In this document: positions 27,082 to 35,754 of the stretch, piece by piece
How positions within the stretch are numbered: position 1 is the first letter of the stretch
Layout: the number at the start of each line of letters is the position of its first letter
Assembly: GCF_002797375.1 (NCBI RefSeq)
Contig: NZ_KZ454941.1
Span: forward strand, 1,175,470 to 1,239,469
Direction: 5' to 3'
Length of the DNA stretch: 64,000 bases
Source: Bacillus sp. FJAT-42315
GTDB taxonomy: Bacteria; Bacillota; Bacilli; Bacillales; Domibacillaceae
The notes under the pieces: model-generated
Seen by the model: only the letters and a program-made list of their open reading frames with translations
Told to the model about the DNA's origin: nothing
The model's database searches: none
Program-made: the position numbers and the translations under genes

Positions 27082-28218
27082 ATGATATATTTTGATAATA
27101 GTGCCACGACAAAACCATATAAAGAAGCTTTAGCAGCTTTTTTGAAGGTGAATGAGCAGTTTTTTGGAAATCCGTCTTCCCTTCATCAGCTCGGACTAGA
27201 GGCAGAACAGCTATTGACTGGCGCTCGTCGCCAAGTTGCTTCATTAATAGGAGTCAAGCCAGAGGAGCTTTTGTTCACATCGGGAGGAACCGAATCGAAC
27301 AATTTAGCGATTAAAGGAACGGCACTCGCTTATAAAGACAGAGGAAGGCATATCATTACTCAGCAAACGGAGCATCCATCTGTATTGCAGGCTTGCAGAC
27401 AACTAGAAGAGTATGGCTTTCAAGTCACTTATTTACCAGTTGATCATGAAGGGCGTGTATCGGTTCAAGCTCTTCAGCAAGCATTAACTGATGAAACGAC
27501 TTTAGTCTCTATTATGCATGTTAACAATGAAACTGGAACGATTCAACCGATTGAAGAAATTGGAAGAAGTCTCGCTCACTATCCGAAAGTGCTGTTTCAT
27601 GTAGATGATGTGCAAGGGATTGGCAAGGTGCCGCTCGACTTACGAAATATTGATCTTTGTTCTTTTTCTGCTCATAAGTTTCATGGAATGAAAGGAACGG
27701 GGGCGCTCTATAAAAGAGTGGGTGTTCAGTTATCTCCGTTGTTATCCGGTGGCGAGCAGGAGTATAAAGTCCGAAGCGGAACCGAAAATACAGGTGGTAT
27801 CGTTGCGATGGCGAAAGCGTTACGAATGACCGAGGAGAAACGAGAACAAGCAAGTTCAAGTATGAAAAGCATTCAAACATTTTTACGAACAGAACTAGAA
27901 AAAATGAGCGGAGTGACTATTCATACCCCATCAACAGGCTGTGCGCCACATATACTTAATCTTTCTATTGCAGGTGTTAAAGGCGAGGTACTCGTTCATG
28001 CTCTAGAAGAAAAGGGCTGTTTCGTTTCTACAACAAGTGCTTGCTCCTCGAAGCAGAAAAAAACGAGCATCGTGTTGAGCGCGATGGGAATCTCACAAGC
28101 GGAAGCAGATAGCAGCATCCGTCTAAGCTTTGCTTATGATAATTCTTTAGAAGAAGCGGAAACATTTATAAAGCAAATGCAACATATTTTACCAAAATTG
28201 ACGAAAGCCCAGAGGTGA
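27082..28218 (+). CDS. nifZ: Cysteine desulfurase NifZ (partner of ThiI)
   Basis: 378 residues. PLP-dependent NifS/IscS-type enzyme: FDNSATTKPY at the start, SGGTESNNLAIKG, TEHPSV, PLP lysine in SFSAHKFHGMKG near residue 200, and the sulfur-carrying cysteine in TTSACSSKQ near 325. The aspartate motif reads HVDDVQGIGK where most relatives have an alanine after the first Asp. It draws sulfur from cysteine and passes it to ThiI for 4-thiouridine in tRNA. It overlaps the thiI leader by its stop codon: translationally coupled pair. Confidence 0.94.
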   Translation: MIYFDNSATTKPYKEALAAFLKVNEQFFGNPSSLHQLGLEAEQLLTGARRQVASLIGVKPEELLFTSGGTESNNLAIKGTALAYKDRGRHIITQQTEHPSVLQACRQLEEYGFQVTYLPVDHEGRVSVQALQQALTDETTLVSIMHVNNETGTIQPIEEIGRSLAHYPKVLFHVDDVQGIGKVPLDLRNIDLCSFSAHKFHGMKGTGALYKRVGVQLSPLLSGGEQEYKVRSGTENTGGIVAMAKALRMTEEKREQASSSMKSIQTFLRTELEKMSGVTIHTPSTGCAPHILNLSIAGVKGEVLVHALEEKGCFVSTTSACSSKQKKTSIVLSAMGISQAEADSSIRLSFAYDNSLEEAETFIKQMQHILPKLTKAQR

Positions 28219-28223
28219 CGATG

Positions 28224-29423
28224 ATGAACTATGATCGTGTACTCGTCCGTTACGGAGAATTATCGACAAAAGGACGAAACCGTAATCAATTTATTAATAA
28301 AGTAAAAACCAATATTCGAACAGCTTTAAGAGAATATGATATTCGGATCGAGACCGGCCGGGACCGGATGTACATTCATTTAAATGAGACTCCTTTTGAA
28401 AAGGTGAAGGATCAACTGACTCAAATATTCGGTATTCAATCGTTCAGTCCCGTTGTACGAACAGCGAAAGAGCTTCCCGAAATGAAAGAAGCGGCGCTAG
28501 CCCTCGTTCAAAAAAATGTGACTGAAAGCTGTACGTTTAAAGTATCTACGAGACGATCAGATAAAAGCTTTGAGCTAGAAACAAATGAGATCAACTATGA
28601 AATTGGTGCTCACGTATTAAGAAACATTCAGGAGTTAAAGGTCGATGTCAAACAGCCTGATATTAATTTGCTAGTGGAAGTGCGGAAGGAAGGCGTCTTT
28701 TTATCATGTGAAAAGTATGAAGGAGCAGGGGGACTGCCGATTGGTGCGAGCGGTAAAGCGATGCTGTTACTGTCTGGCGGAATTGATAGCCCAGTTGCCG
28801 GTTATTTCATGCTGAAACGAGGGGTAGCTATTGAGGCGATTCATTTTTACAGCCCGCCGTATACGAGTGAACGGGCGAAGCAAAAGGTGCTCGATTTAGC
28901 AACGAAATTAACTGAATTTGGAACGCCAATTAACGTTCATATCGTCCCATTCACAGCGATTCAGCAAAAGATTCAACAGCAAGTACCAGAAAACTATACG
29001 ATGACGTCAACTCGCCGTATGATGCTCGTCATCGCCGATAAAATTCGCCAAAAAAAGGGAGGTTTAGCCCTTGTTACGGGAGAAAGCTTAGGACAAGTAG
29101 CGAGTCAAACGCTTGAAAGCATGCTTGCGATTAATGCCGTGACAGCAACGCCGATTTTACGCCCGCTGATTGCTATGGATAAATTAGACATCATTAGTGT
29201 GGCTCAAAAAATTGGCACTCATGATATTTCGATTTTACCTTATGAAGATTGCTGTACGATCTTTACACCTCCTGCTCCGAAAACTCGTCCGAAACTCGAT
29301 AAAGTACAGTTTTTTGAAAGCTTTGTCGACTTTGAAGAATTGATGGAAGAAGCAGTAGAAAAGACGGTCACGATTCGATTACCAGAAGAAAAAACAGATG
29401 CTCACTTAGCGGATTTATTATAA
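28224..29423 (+). CDS. thiI: tRNA 4-thiouridine synthetase ThiI
   Basis: 399 residues from the ATG at 28224 (AGAGG eight bases upstream, and homologues start MNYD); ATG 28221 and GTG 28215 are alternatives. N-terminal ferredoxin-like and THUMP domains, then PP-loop LLLSGGIDSPVAGY near residue 185 and the ATP pocket LVTGESLGQVASQTL. PYEDCCTIFTPP is the conserved C-terminal segment. There is no rhodanese domain, as in other Bacillus ThiI; sulfur comes from NifZ. It thiolates U8 of tRNA; a thiamin role is doubtful in this branch. Confidence 0.95.
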   Translation: MNYDRVLVRYGELSTKGRNRNQFINKVKTNIRTALREYDIRIETGRDRMYIHLNETPFEKVKDQLTQIFGIQSFSPVVRTAKELPEMKEAALALVQKNVTESCTFKVSTRRSDKSFELETNEINYEIGAHVLRNIQELKVDVKQPDINLLVEVRKEGVFLSCEKYEGAGGLPIGASGKAMLLLSGGIDSPVAGYFMLKRGVAIEAIHFYSPPYTSERAKQKVLDLATKLTEFGTPINVHIVPFTAIQQKIQQQVPENYTMTSTRRMMLVIADKIRQKKGGLALVTGESLGQVASQTLESMLAINAVTATPILRPLIAMDKLDIISVAQKIGTHDISILPYEDCCTIFTPPAPKTRPKLDKVQFFESFVDFEELMEEAVEKTVTIRLPEEKTDAHLADLL

Positions 29424-29430
29424 GGACTTT

Positions 29431-29464
29431 AAGAGGAACTCCAAAAGGGTTCCTCTTTATTCTG
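29431..29464 (+). terminator. Terminator of nifZ-thiI
   Basis: AAGAGGAAC/GTTCCTCTT followed by TATTCT; moderate T content. Confidence 0.65.
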
Positions 29465-29573
29465 GAAAAATGTTCACATTTACGACATGTAAGGAAATTT
29501 TTTTCAGATAAATATTTTAAAAGTTTTAATAATTTAGTATAATCAGATTAGATTGAACAAGGGGGGAATTAGG

Positions 29574-31154
29574 ATGAAGCGTGAAGATTTATTAGCACCA
29601 GAAATGTATAACATTGTGATGGAAGTGGAGAAGTTTGCGAAAGATCCGAATCGTGTCGCTTTAAAATGGGAGAATGAAGCGGGAGAACAAAAGGAGATTA
29701 CATATTCGGAGCTAATGAAAGCAACGAACAAGATTGGAAACGCTTTCCTTGATGCGGGGTTAAAAAAGGGGGACCCGATCCTAATTATGGTGCCGCGGCT
29801 TATTGAAGCATACGAAGTATTTTTAGCGGCATTAAAAGTAGGCTTAGTCATCATCCCGAGTTCGGAGTTATTGAGAACGAAAGATTTAAATTATCGTATT
29901 GAACATGCAGGAGTGAAAGGGATCGTTTCTTATGCTCCTTTTACAGAAGAGTTTAACCAAGCAGATAAGATTAATGAAATGATTAAATTCTCTTTTGGTG
30001 GTCAAGTTGAAGGATGGATGGATTTAGAAGAGAAAATGGAGACGACGTCAGATGAGCTAGAAATCGCAGATACGTCTAAAGATGATATCGCTTTCTTGCC
30101 ATATACATCTGGTACAACAGGAAATCCAAAAGGGGTTGTTCATACGCATGCTTGGGGTTATGCTCATTTGAAAACAGCGGCTCCAAACTGGCTTGCGATT
30201 GAAGATGGAGACGTCGTATGGGCAACAGCTGGACCAGGTTGGCAAAAGTGGACGTGGAGCCCGTTCTTGTCTGTCCTTGGCTCAGGAGCAACAGGATTCG
30301 TTTATAACGGCAAATTTGAGCCGAAGAAATATTTGGAGCTGCTTGATCGTAATCAAATTAACGTGTTATGTTGTACGCCAACTGAATACCGCCTAATGGT
30401 GAAAGTGGACAATCTTGATGAATATAATTTGGAGCATTTACATTCCGCTGTATCGGCTGGAGAACCATTAAATCGCGAAGTTATCGACACGTTTAAAAAG
30501 CATTTTAATGTAGAGGTACGTGATGGCTACGGTCAAACAGAAAGTACGCTCGTGATTGGCGTATTAAAAGGAATGGAAGTGAAACCAGGATCGATGGGTA
30601 AACCAACACCTGGGAATCGCGTGGAAATTATTAATGAAGACGGAGAGCCGATTGGTGTTGGCGAAGTAGGAGATATCGCCGTCCATATTGATACGCCAGC
30701 TTTATTTAAAAATTATTATAAAGATCCAGAAAGAACGGCAATGCAATTCCGGGGAGACTATTATCTCACAGGGGATAAAGCGAAAAAAGATGAAGATGGC
30801 TACTTCTGGTTTGAAGGGCGCGGCGATGACATTATTATTAGCTCTGGCTACACGATCGGACCATTTGAAGTAGAAGATGCGTTAGTGAAGCATCCGGATG
30901 TAAAAGAATGTGCGGTGGTCGCTAGTCCAGATGAAATTCGCGGACATATCGTGAAAGCCTTCGTTGTTCTTCAAGATGGGGTCGATGAGAATGAACCGGG
31001 TCTTGTGGAAAAATTGCAAAATCATGTGAAAGAAATGACTGCACCATATAAATACCCTCGTAAGATCGAATTTCTTGAAGAATTACCGAAAACGACTTCA
31101 GGAAAGATTCGTCGTATTGAATTGCGCCAAGCAGAATTAGAAGTGAAAAATTAA
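29574..31154 (+). CDS. ytcI: Acyl-CoA synthetase (AMP-forming), YtcI-like
   Basis: 526 residues from the ATG at 29574, which follows GGGGGG; an earlier in-frame start lies before that site. ANL superfamily: FLPYTSGTTGNPKGVVHTH (P-loop), RDGYGQTESTLVIG (A5), WFEGRGDDIIISSGYTIGP (hinge) and LPKTTSGKIRRIEL (catalytic Lys). Closest in look to medium- or branched-chain acyl-CoA synthetases. The position after thiI matches ytcI of B. subtilis. The true acyl substrate is unknown. A perfect TATAAT at 29538-29543 suggests its own promoter with a weak -35. Confidence 0.85.
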   Translation: MKREDLLAPEMYNIVMEVEKFAKDPNRVALKWENEAGEQKEITYSELMKATNKIGNAFLDAGLKKGDPILIMVPRLIEAYEVFLAALKVGLVIIPSSELLRTKDLNYRIEHAGVKGIVSYAPFTEEFNQADKINEMIKFSFGGQVEGWMDLEEKMETTSDELEIADTSKDDIAFLPYTSGTTGNPKGVVHTHAWGYAHLKTAAPNWLAIEDGDVVWATAGPGWQKWTWSPFLSVLGSGATGFVYNGKFEPKKYLELLDRNQINVLCCTPTEYRLMVKVDNLDEYNLEHLHSAVSAGEPLNREVIDTFKKHFNVEVRDGYGQTESTLVIGVLKGMEVKPGSMGKPTPGNRVEIINEDGEPIGVGEVGDIAVHIDTPALFKNYYKDPERTAMQFRGDYYLTGDKAKKDEDGYFWFEGRGDDIIISSGYTIGPFEVEDALVKHPDVKECAVVASPDEIRGHIVKAFVVLQDGVDENEPGLVEKLQNHVKEMTAPYKYPRKIEFLEELPKTTSGKIRRIELRQAELEVKN

Positions 31155-31162
31155 GACATGTC

Positions 31163-31196
31163 TGGAACCCGTTCAATAGGCGGGTTTCTTTTTTTG
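31163..31196 (+). terminator. Terminator of ytcI
   Basis: GAACCCG/CGGGTTTC followed by seven T. Confidence 0.8.
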
Positions 31197-31249
31197 AAAA
31201 GAGCGATATAATGAAAGTATTTCGTGACTAGAAGGAATTGGGTGAGCAT

Positions 31250-32170
31250 ATGAAGGAATCAACGAAAGTAGGCATCATGTATACAGGTAGCGCCTATTTA
31301 TTATGGGGATTATTTCCGATCTATTGGAAGTGGCTTGAGCATGTTGCAGCGGACGAAATTTTAGCAAATCGAGTATTTTGGTCGTTTGCTTCCATGGTGT
31401 TGTTTCTATTATTCACAAGAAAAATCAGGCAATTGAAAGCAACATTGCAAGCGATGAAAACGAAGCCGAAACAAGTAGCCGCTTTAATCATCGCTTCCTT
31501 ATTAGTAAGCTTCAACTGGTTTTTATTTATTTGGGCGGTCAATCACGATCGCATTATTGAAACGAGTCTCGGTTATTATATTAATCCGCTTATGACCGTG
31601 CTATTAGGAGTTTTTATTTTAAAAGAATCACTATCGAAAGCACAAATTTTCTCCTTTATATTGGCAATGGGAGGCGTGCTAGTGTTGACCGTTTCCTATG
31701 GGCAATTTCCGTGGATATCTCTCGGTCTAGCTGTCACTTTTGCGTTATATGGGCTGGCAAAGAAAATGATCCAAGTGGATGCGGCGATCGGTTTAACATT
31801 AGAAACAGCTGTTGTAACTCCAGCAGCGTTAGCTTTCTTAGTTTTTACTTATCTAAATGGGGATCTATCTCTTTTTTCTTATTCCGTATCAACGGACTTG
31901 TTGCTTATGATTGGTGGAACCGTGACAGCGATTCCGTTATTATTATTTGCTCAAGGAGCGCAAAAAATCCCGCTTTATATGATCGGCTTTTTACAGTATG
32001 TGACTCCAACGATGACCCTTTTGCTTGGAATTTTTGTTTATGATGAACCGTTTACGTCCGTACAACTGACCGCTTTCTCCTTTATTTGGATGGCACTCTT
32101 ACTGTTTTCTTTGTCGCAAACAAAGTGGTATCAACAGAAGCCATTCATGTTGAAAAACGATCATCATTAA
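31250..32170 (+). CDS. rarD: RarD-type EamA/DMT transporter
   Basis: 306 residues from the ATG at 31250 (GGGTGAG upstream; a TTG at 31238 is a weaker option). Ten membrane helices in two EamA halves. RarD hallmarks are GLFPIYWKWLEHVAADEILANR at the start and YMIGFLQYVTPTMTLLLGIF near the end. The substrate of RarD proteins is not settled, though chloramphenicol resistance has been linked to the name. In B. subtilis this slot holds ytcJ and ppnK2-type genes, which are missing here. Confidence 0.85.
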   Translation: MKESTKVGIMYTGSAYLLWGLFPIYWKWLEHVAADEILANRVFWSFASMVLFLLFTRKIRQLKATLQAMKTKPKQVAALIIASLLVSFNWFLFIWAVNHDRIIETSLGYYINPLMTVLLGVFILKESLSKAQIFSFILAMGGVLVLTVSYGQFPWISLGLAVTFALYGLAKKMIQVDAAIGLTLETAVVTPAALAFLVFTYLNGDLSLFSYSVSTDLLLMIGGTVTAIPLLLFAQGAQKIPLYMIGFLQYVTPTMTLLLGIFVYDEPFTSVQLTAFSFIWMALLLFSLSQTKWYQQKPFMLKNDHH

Positions 32171-32291
32171 CCGAAAATTCCTTCATTTAGTTTATTAGTA
32201 GGTGGAGAAGCGAATTTTTGGTAAAATAGGGATAGCTTATAAAATACATACTATGAGCAATTGACTTTTTAACATGAGAGGAGAGGAAATA

Positions 32292-33290
32292 GTGAACGCA
32301 AAAAGAAGTATAGCCCTTGCGGCTGCGGCTGCTTTATTTATTGTATCTGTAATTATTAACTTTGCGTTTTCAGCTAAAGATTTCACTTCTGGCTTGGAGA
32401 CAGCTTTAGGAGAAGAAGGATTCACTGAGAACGTGAAAGAAGATGGAAACCCATTGGAGAAAATTGCCGTCCTACCAGTAGAGGGCGTCATTCAAGACAC
32501 AGGAGCAGCACAACCGTTCATGGCTTCACCAGGCTACAACCATCAAGAATTTATGAAAAAAATGGACAAAGTGAAAGAGGATGATGCGGTGAAGGCAATC
32601 ATTCTTCAAGTTAATTCTCCAGGTGGAGGCGTAGTCGAAAGCGCCCAAATTCATAAAAAGATTGTTGAAATTAAAGAAGAAACAAAGAAGCCTGTTTATG
32701 TATCGATGGGATCGATTGCGGCTTCAGGTGGTTATTACATATCGGCACCAGCAGACAAAATTTTTGCGAGTGCGGAAACATTAACGGGTTCCTTAGGTGT
32801 CATTATGCAAAGCGTCAATTATTCGGAGCTCGCTAAAAAATACGGCGTTGACTTTGTCACAATTAAAAGCGGTCCGCATAAAGACATTATGAGTCCAACT
32901 CGAAAAATGACAGACGAAGAGAAGAAAATTATGCAAGAGATGATCGACAATTCTTACGACGGTTTTGTCAAAGTCATTGCTGAAGGACGAGGCATGTCAG
33001 ATGCTGAGGTCAGAAAAATTGCAGATGGTCGTATTTACGATGGCCGACAAGCGAAAGAGAATAATTTAATTGATGATTTTGGTTATTTAGATGATGTGAT
33101 TGCACAGCTGAAAAAAGATGCTAAATTAAAAGGTGCTCAAGTCGTTACGTATGAATCTGATTTAGGATGGCCTTCATATTTTTCAATGAAAGCACAGCAA
33201 ATGTTTGGTGGCAACGATGATGTTAGTACCTTAATGAAACTATTATCACATCCAAATTCTCCGCGATTAATGTACTTATATGCAGAATAA
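32292..33290 (+). CDS. sppA: Signal peptide peptidase SppA
   Basis: 332 residues from a GTG at 32292 (homologues begin MNAKR; AGGAGAGG just upstream). One N-terminal membrane segment (residues 5-25) anchors it with the catalytic domain outside. The serine is in VSMGSIAASGGYYIS near residue 145 and the lysine in SGPHKDIMSPTR near 200: a Ser-Lys dyad. It degrades leftover signal peptides and misfolded membrane proteins and protects against lantibiotics in B. subtilis. Followed after 15 bases by its inhibitor gene. Confidence 0.93.
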   Translation: MNAKRSIALAAAAALFIVSVIINFAFSAKDFTSGLETALGEEGFTENVKEDGNPLEKIAVLPVEGVIQDTGAAQPFMASPGYNHQEFMKKMDKVKEDDAVKAIILQVNSPGGGVVESAQIHKKIVEIKEETKKPVYVSMGSIAASGGYYISAPADKIFASAETLTGSLGVIMQSVNYSELAKKYGVDFVTIKSGPHKDIMSPTRKMTDEEKKIMQEMIDNSYDGFVKVIAEGRGMSDAEVRKIADGRIYDGRQAKENNLIDDFGYLDDVIAQLKKDAKLKGAQVVTYESDLGWPSYFSMKAQQMFGGNDDVSTLMKLLSHPNSPRLMYLYAE

Positions 33291-33305
33291 AGGAGGGATG
33301 GCGAA

Positions 33306-33833
33306 ATGAACGATGAGATCAATAAAGAAACAGAAGAACAGTTGGTTACTGAGCCACCAATAGAAGAAAAGCCTCCTTACGTTACAACGCCTCATTACGC
33401 TGGCTTCTGGATGAGAGTTTGGGCGTATGTAATTGACTTGATCGTCATTGGCAGTATTTCAAGGCTGATCATTTATCCGGTCTTTCGGTTGCTTGAGGTA
33501 GATATCCATGTAAGTGGTATGTTTGAACCAATTAATGTGGCAACAGCAGCCGTCTTCTATTTATACTTTATTATCTTTACGAAGTATTGGGGGCAAACCG
33601 TTGGCAAAATGGTTTTAGGGTTAAAAGTGGTTTCCTTAAACGATCCTCAGCTTTCTTGGCAGACCGTATTAGTGAGAGAATTACTAGGGCGTTATATTAC
33701 TTCGACGATCTTCATTCTTTATGTCCTTATCGCCTTTTTATCGAAAAAGCAAGGTGTACATGACTTATTTGCTGATACGACTGTTATTCACGAAAACACA
33801 CTTGCTATCCAACAAACACCTGTCTATTCATAA
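33306..33833 (+). CDS. yteJ: RDD-family membrane protein SppI (YteJ), SppA inhibitor
   Basis: 175 residues with an N-terminal cytoplasmic acidic tail and an RDD domain from about residue 35: GFWMRVWAYVIDLIVIGSIS, VFYLYFIIFTKYWGQTVGKM and VREL-LGRYI. Three membrane helices. In B. subtilis YteJ (SppI) binds SppA and limits its activity; the same operon order here supports that role. AAGGAGG precedes the ATG. Confidence 0.88.
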   Translation: MNDEINKETEEQLVTEPPIEEKPPYVTTPHYAGFWMRVWAYVIDLIVIGSISRLIIYPVFRLLEVDIHVSGMFEPINVATAAVFYLYFIIFTKYWGQTVGKMVLGLKVVSLNDPQLSWQTVLVRELLGRYITSTIFILYVLIAFLSKKQGVHDLFADTTVIHENTLAIQQTPVYS

Positions 33834-33842
33834 GTGTAACGT

Positions 33843-33872
33843 AGCCATCGGGTATTGCCCGGTGGCTTTTTT
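33843..33872 (+). terminator. Terminator of sppA-yteJ
   Basis: AGCCATCGGG/CCCGGTGGCT followed by TTTTTT. Confidence 0.9.
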
Positions 33873-33896
33873 CAATGTTCACATGAATTTCCCCAC

Positions 33897-33926
33897 GTAT
33901 AGGCTTCGTTCCTTTCGGGTACAATG
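33897..33926 (+). promoter_or_regulatory. Candidate sigma-F promoter of ytfI-ytfJ
   Basis: GTATA (33897-33901), 15-base spacer, GGGTACAATG (33917-33926). Both boxes fit the forespore sigma-F consensus (GYATA and GGNNANANTR) at every fixed position. It ends 22 bases before ytfI. B. subtilis ytfJ is a forespore gene. Confidence 0.75.
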
Positions 33927-33948
33927 CTAACGGAAAGGGCGGGAAATA

Positions 33949-34611
33949 ATGGTATATGTTTGGTGGGTGCTGGGCTTATTATTTTTTTTAGTGGTGATCG
34001 TTTGTGTGTCCAAGTTACGCATTTTTATTGATTCGCTTGTTGAAAAAGGGAATGTAGATTTTACCGTTCGATTGGAGCTATGGAAAGGGCTCATCTCTTA
34101 TACAGTGAAAGTTCCATTTGTTAAGCTGCTGACGAACCGGGGGAAAAAGCCGCCGAGTCTTTTGTTCGAGCAAAAGACGAATAAGACGGTTGAAAAAGAA
34201 ATCACCTATTCCGAGTTTGAGCAGATACTAGAGGATACTAAGAGAATGATTCAACAAGTCGAATCATTGCAAACAGTCGTCCGCTCCTTTTTGAAAAAAG
34301 TGGAGATTGATGATATTCGTTGGGAAACAATTGTTGGAATGAAGGATGCTGCTTGGACTGGAATGGCGACAGGATCTCTTTGGGCTGTAAAAAGTAGTGC
34401 TATGTCTGTTACAAGTTTTCTAATGAGGATGACATCAGAGCCAAAAATAGCCATTCATCCTGTTTTTGGTCAATCTGTTTTACAAACACAATTTTCATGT
34501 ATGATTGCCTTCCGTCCCGGGCAAGCTATAGTTGCTGTTATTCAAATTCTTTCTCGTTGGCGCGGCCAAAAAAGGAAGTGGAGAGCGTCAGCGATTAATA
34601 AACAAGTATAA
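33949..34611 (+). CDS. ytfI: DUF2953 protein YtfI
   Basis: 220 residues. One N-terminal membrane helix (VWWVLGLLFFLVVIVCV) followed by a soluble DUF2953 domain with the typical tail RPGQAIVAVIQILSRWRGQKRKWRA. Function unknown. It is the first gene of the forespore-type ytfI-ytfJ pair, with 15 bases between them. Confidence 0.85.
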   Translation: MVYVWWVLGLLFFLVVIVCVSKLRIFIDSLVEKGNVDFTVRLELWKGLISYTVKVPFVKLLTNRGKKPPSLLFEQKTNKTVEKEITYSEFEQILEDTKRMIQQVESLQTVVRSFLKKVEIDDIRWETIVGMKDAAWTGMATGSLWAVKSSAMSVTSFLMRMTSEPKIAIHPVFGQSVLQTQFSCMIAFRPGQAIVAVIQILSRWRGQKRKWRASAINKQV

Positions 34612-34626
34612 TCGGGAGGGAAAAAG

Positions 34627-35079
34627 ATGAGTGAACATCCAATTGAAGGCTTAATGACAACGGCAATGGAAAATTTGAAAGAAATGATTGATGTGAATAC
34701 GATCATTGGTGATCCGGTAGAAACACCTGATGGAAGCGTGATTATGACCGTATCTAAAGTGGGCTTTGGTTTTGCGGCAGGTGGAAGTGAATTTTCAATG
34801 GACAAACCAAATGGCGGCTCATCAGGAAGTTCGCAGTCGAAACAGGAGAAAAGTCCATTTGGTGGCGGAAGCGGTGGAGGAGTTTCGATCACACCGATCG
34901 CTTTTTTAATCGTAAAAGGTAACGACGTTCGAATGCTTCATTTAGATGAAAATACTCATTTAATTGATAAAGTGCTCGATATGGCACCAGGTGTCGTTGA
35001 TAAAATTCAAAGCATGATGAAGAAAAACGATCAACCTAAGACAGATGGTTGTGGAGCGGCACACGATCCCTCAATTTAA
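34627..35079 (+). CDS. gerW: Sporulation protein GerW (YtfJ)
   Basis: 150 residues, soluble. GerW family: HPIEGLMTTAMENLKEMID, then VDVNTIIGDPV and KVGFGFAAGGSEF. A low-complexity linker rich in Gly and Ser follows (residues 63-90), then VSITPIAFLIVKGNDV. It is made in the forespore and needed for normal spore germination in B. subtilis. GGGAGGG precedes the ATG. Confidence 0.92.
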   Translation: MSEHPIEGLMTTAMENLKEMIDVNTIIGDPVETPDGSVIMTVSKVGFGFAAGGSEFSMDKPNGGSSGSSQSKQEKSPFGGGSGGGVSITPIAFLIVKGNDVRMLHLDENTHLIDKVLDMAPGVVDKIQSMMKKNDQPKTDGCGAAHDPSI

Positions 35080-35097
35080 TCAAAATGGTCGCATCGT

Positions 35098-35124
35098 CCT
35101 TGCTGAAATTCGGCAGGGGTTTTT
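35098..35124 (+). terminator. Terminator of gerW
   Basis: CCTTGCTG/CGGCAGGG (two G-U pairs) followed by GTTTTT. Confidence 0.65.
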
Positions 35125-35189
35125 CTTTGCTTTTTTGCTGAATTTTTCAGTAAAATAAGAAGTGTAATGATATTAAGGAGGGATTCGGA

Positions 35190-35690
35190 ATGGCTCATGT
35201 AACGTTTAAAGGAAATCCAATGACTGTACTTGGAAACGAAGTGAAAGTAGGAGATCAGGCACCGGATTTTACTGTGCTAGCTAATGACTTGTCAGAGGTG
35301 ACACTAGCTGATTCTAAAGGGAAAATTCGCTTGATTAGTGTCGTCCCTTCTATTGATACGGGTGTATGTGATGCGCAAACGCGTCGCTTTAACGAAGAAG
35401 TATCCCAAATTGAAAATGTTGAAGTATTAACGATTTCTGCGGACTTACCGTTTGCACAAAAACGTTGGTGTGCAGCAAATGGCTTAGAAAACGTGAAAAC
35501 ATACTCGGATCATCGCGACCTTTCCTTCGCTGAAGCATACGGCGTTCACATGAAAGAGCTACGTTTATTAGCGCGTGCAGTATTTGTAGTTGACAGTCAT
35601 GATAAAATTACTTACGTTGAGTATGTAAGTGAGGGAACGAATCATCCAGACTATGAAAAAGCAATTGAAGCTGTAAAAGCTGCTTTATAA
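35190..35690 (+). CDS. tpx: Thiol peroxidase Tpx
   Basis: 166 residues, full length. Atypical two-cysteine peroxiredoxin: the peroxidatic Cys is in [14 protein letters not shown] near residue 60 and the resolving Cys in [15 protein letters not shown] near 94. The Tpx tail [21 protein letters not shown] is present. It reduces hydroperoxides using thioredoxin in the cytoplasm. AAGGAGGG precedes the ATG; a terminator follows. Confidence 0.96.
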   Translation: MAHVTFKGNPMTVLGNEVKVGDQAPDFTVLANDLSEVTLADSKGKIRLISVVPSIDTGVCDAQTRRFNEEVSQIENVEVLTISADLPFAQKRWCAANGLENVKTYSDHRDLSFAEAYGVHMKELRLLARAVFVVDSHDKITYVEYVSEGTNHPDYEKAIEAVKAAL

Positions 35691-35696
35691 TCAGTA

Positions 35697-35727
35697 GGCT
35701 GACCCTTAACAAAAGGGTCAGCTTTTT
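35697..35727 (+). terminator. Terminator of tpx
   Basis: GCTGACCCTT/AAGGGTCAGC followed by six T. Confidence 0.9.
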
Positions 35728-35754
35728 TAAGTAATGTTTAAGGAGGAACCACAT

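Noticed and set aside
27521-27880. 119-codon frame antisense to nifZ
   Set aside because: It lies wholly opposite a conserved enzyme, with no start signals and a composition typical of a shadow.
34542-34892. 116-codon Pro-rich frame antisense to gerW
   Set aside because: The proline runs are the complement of the Gly/Ser linker of GerW.
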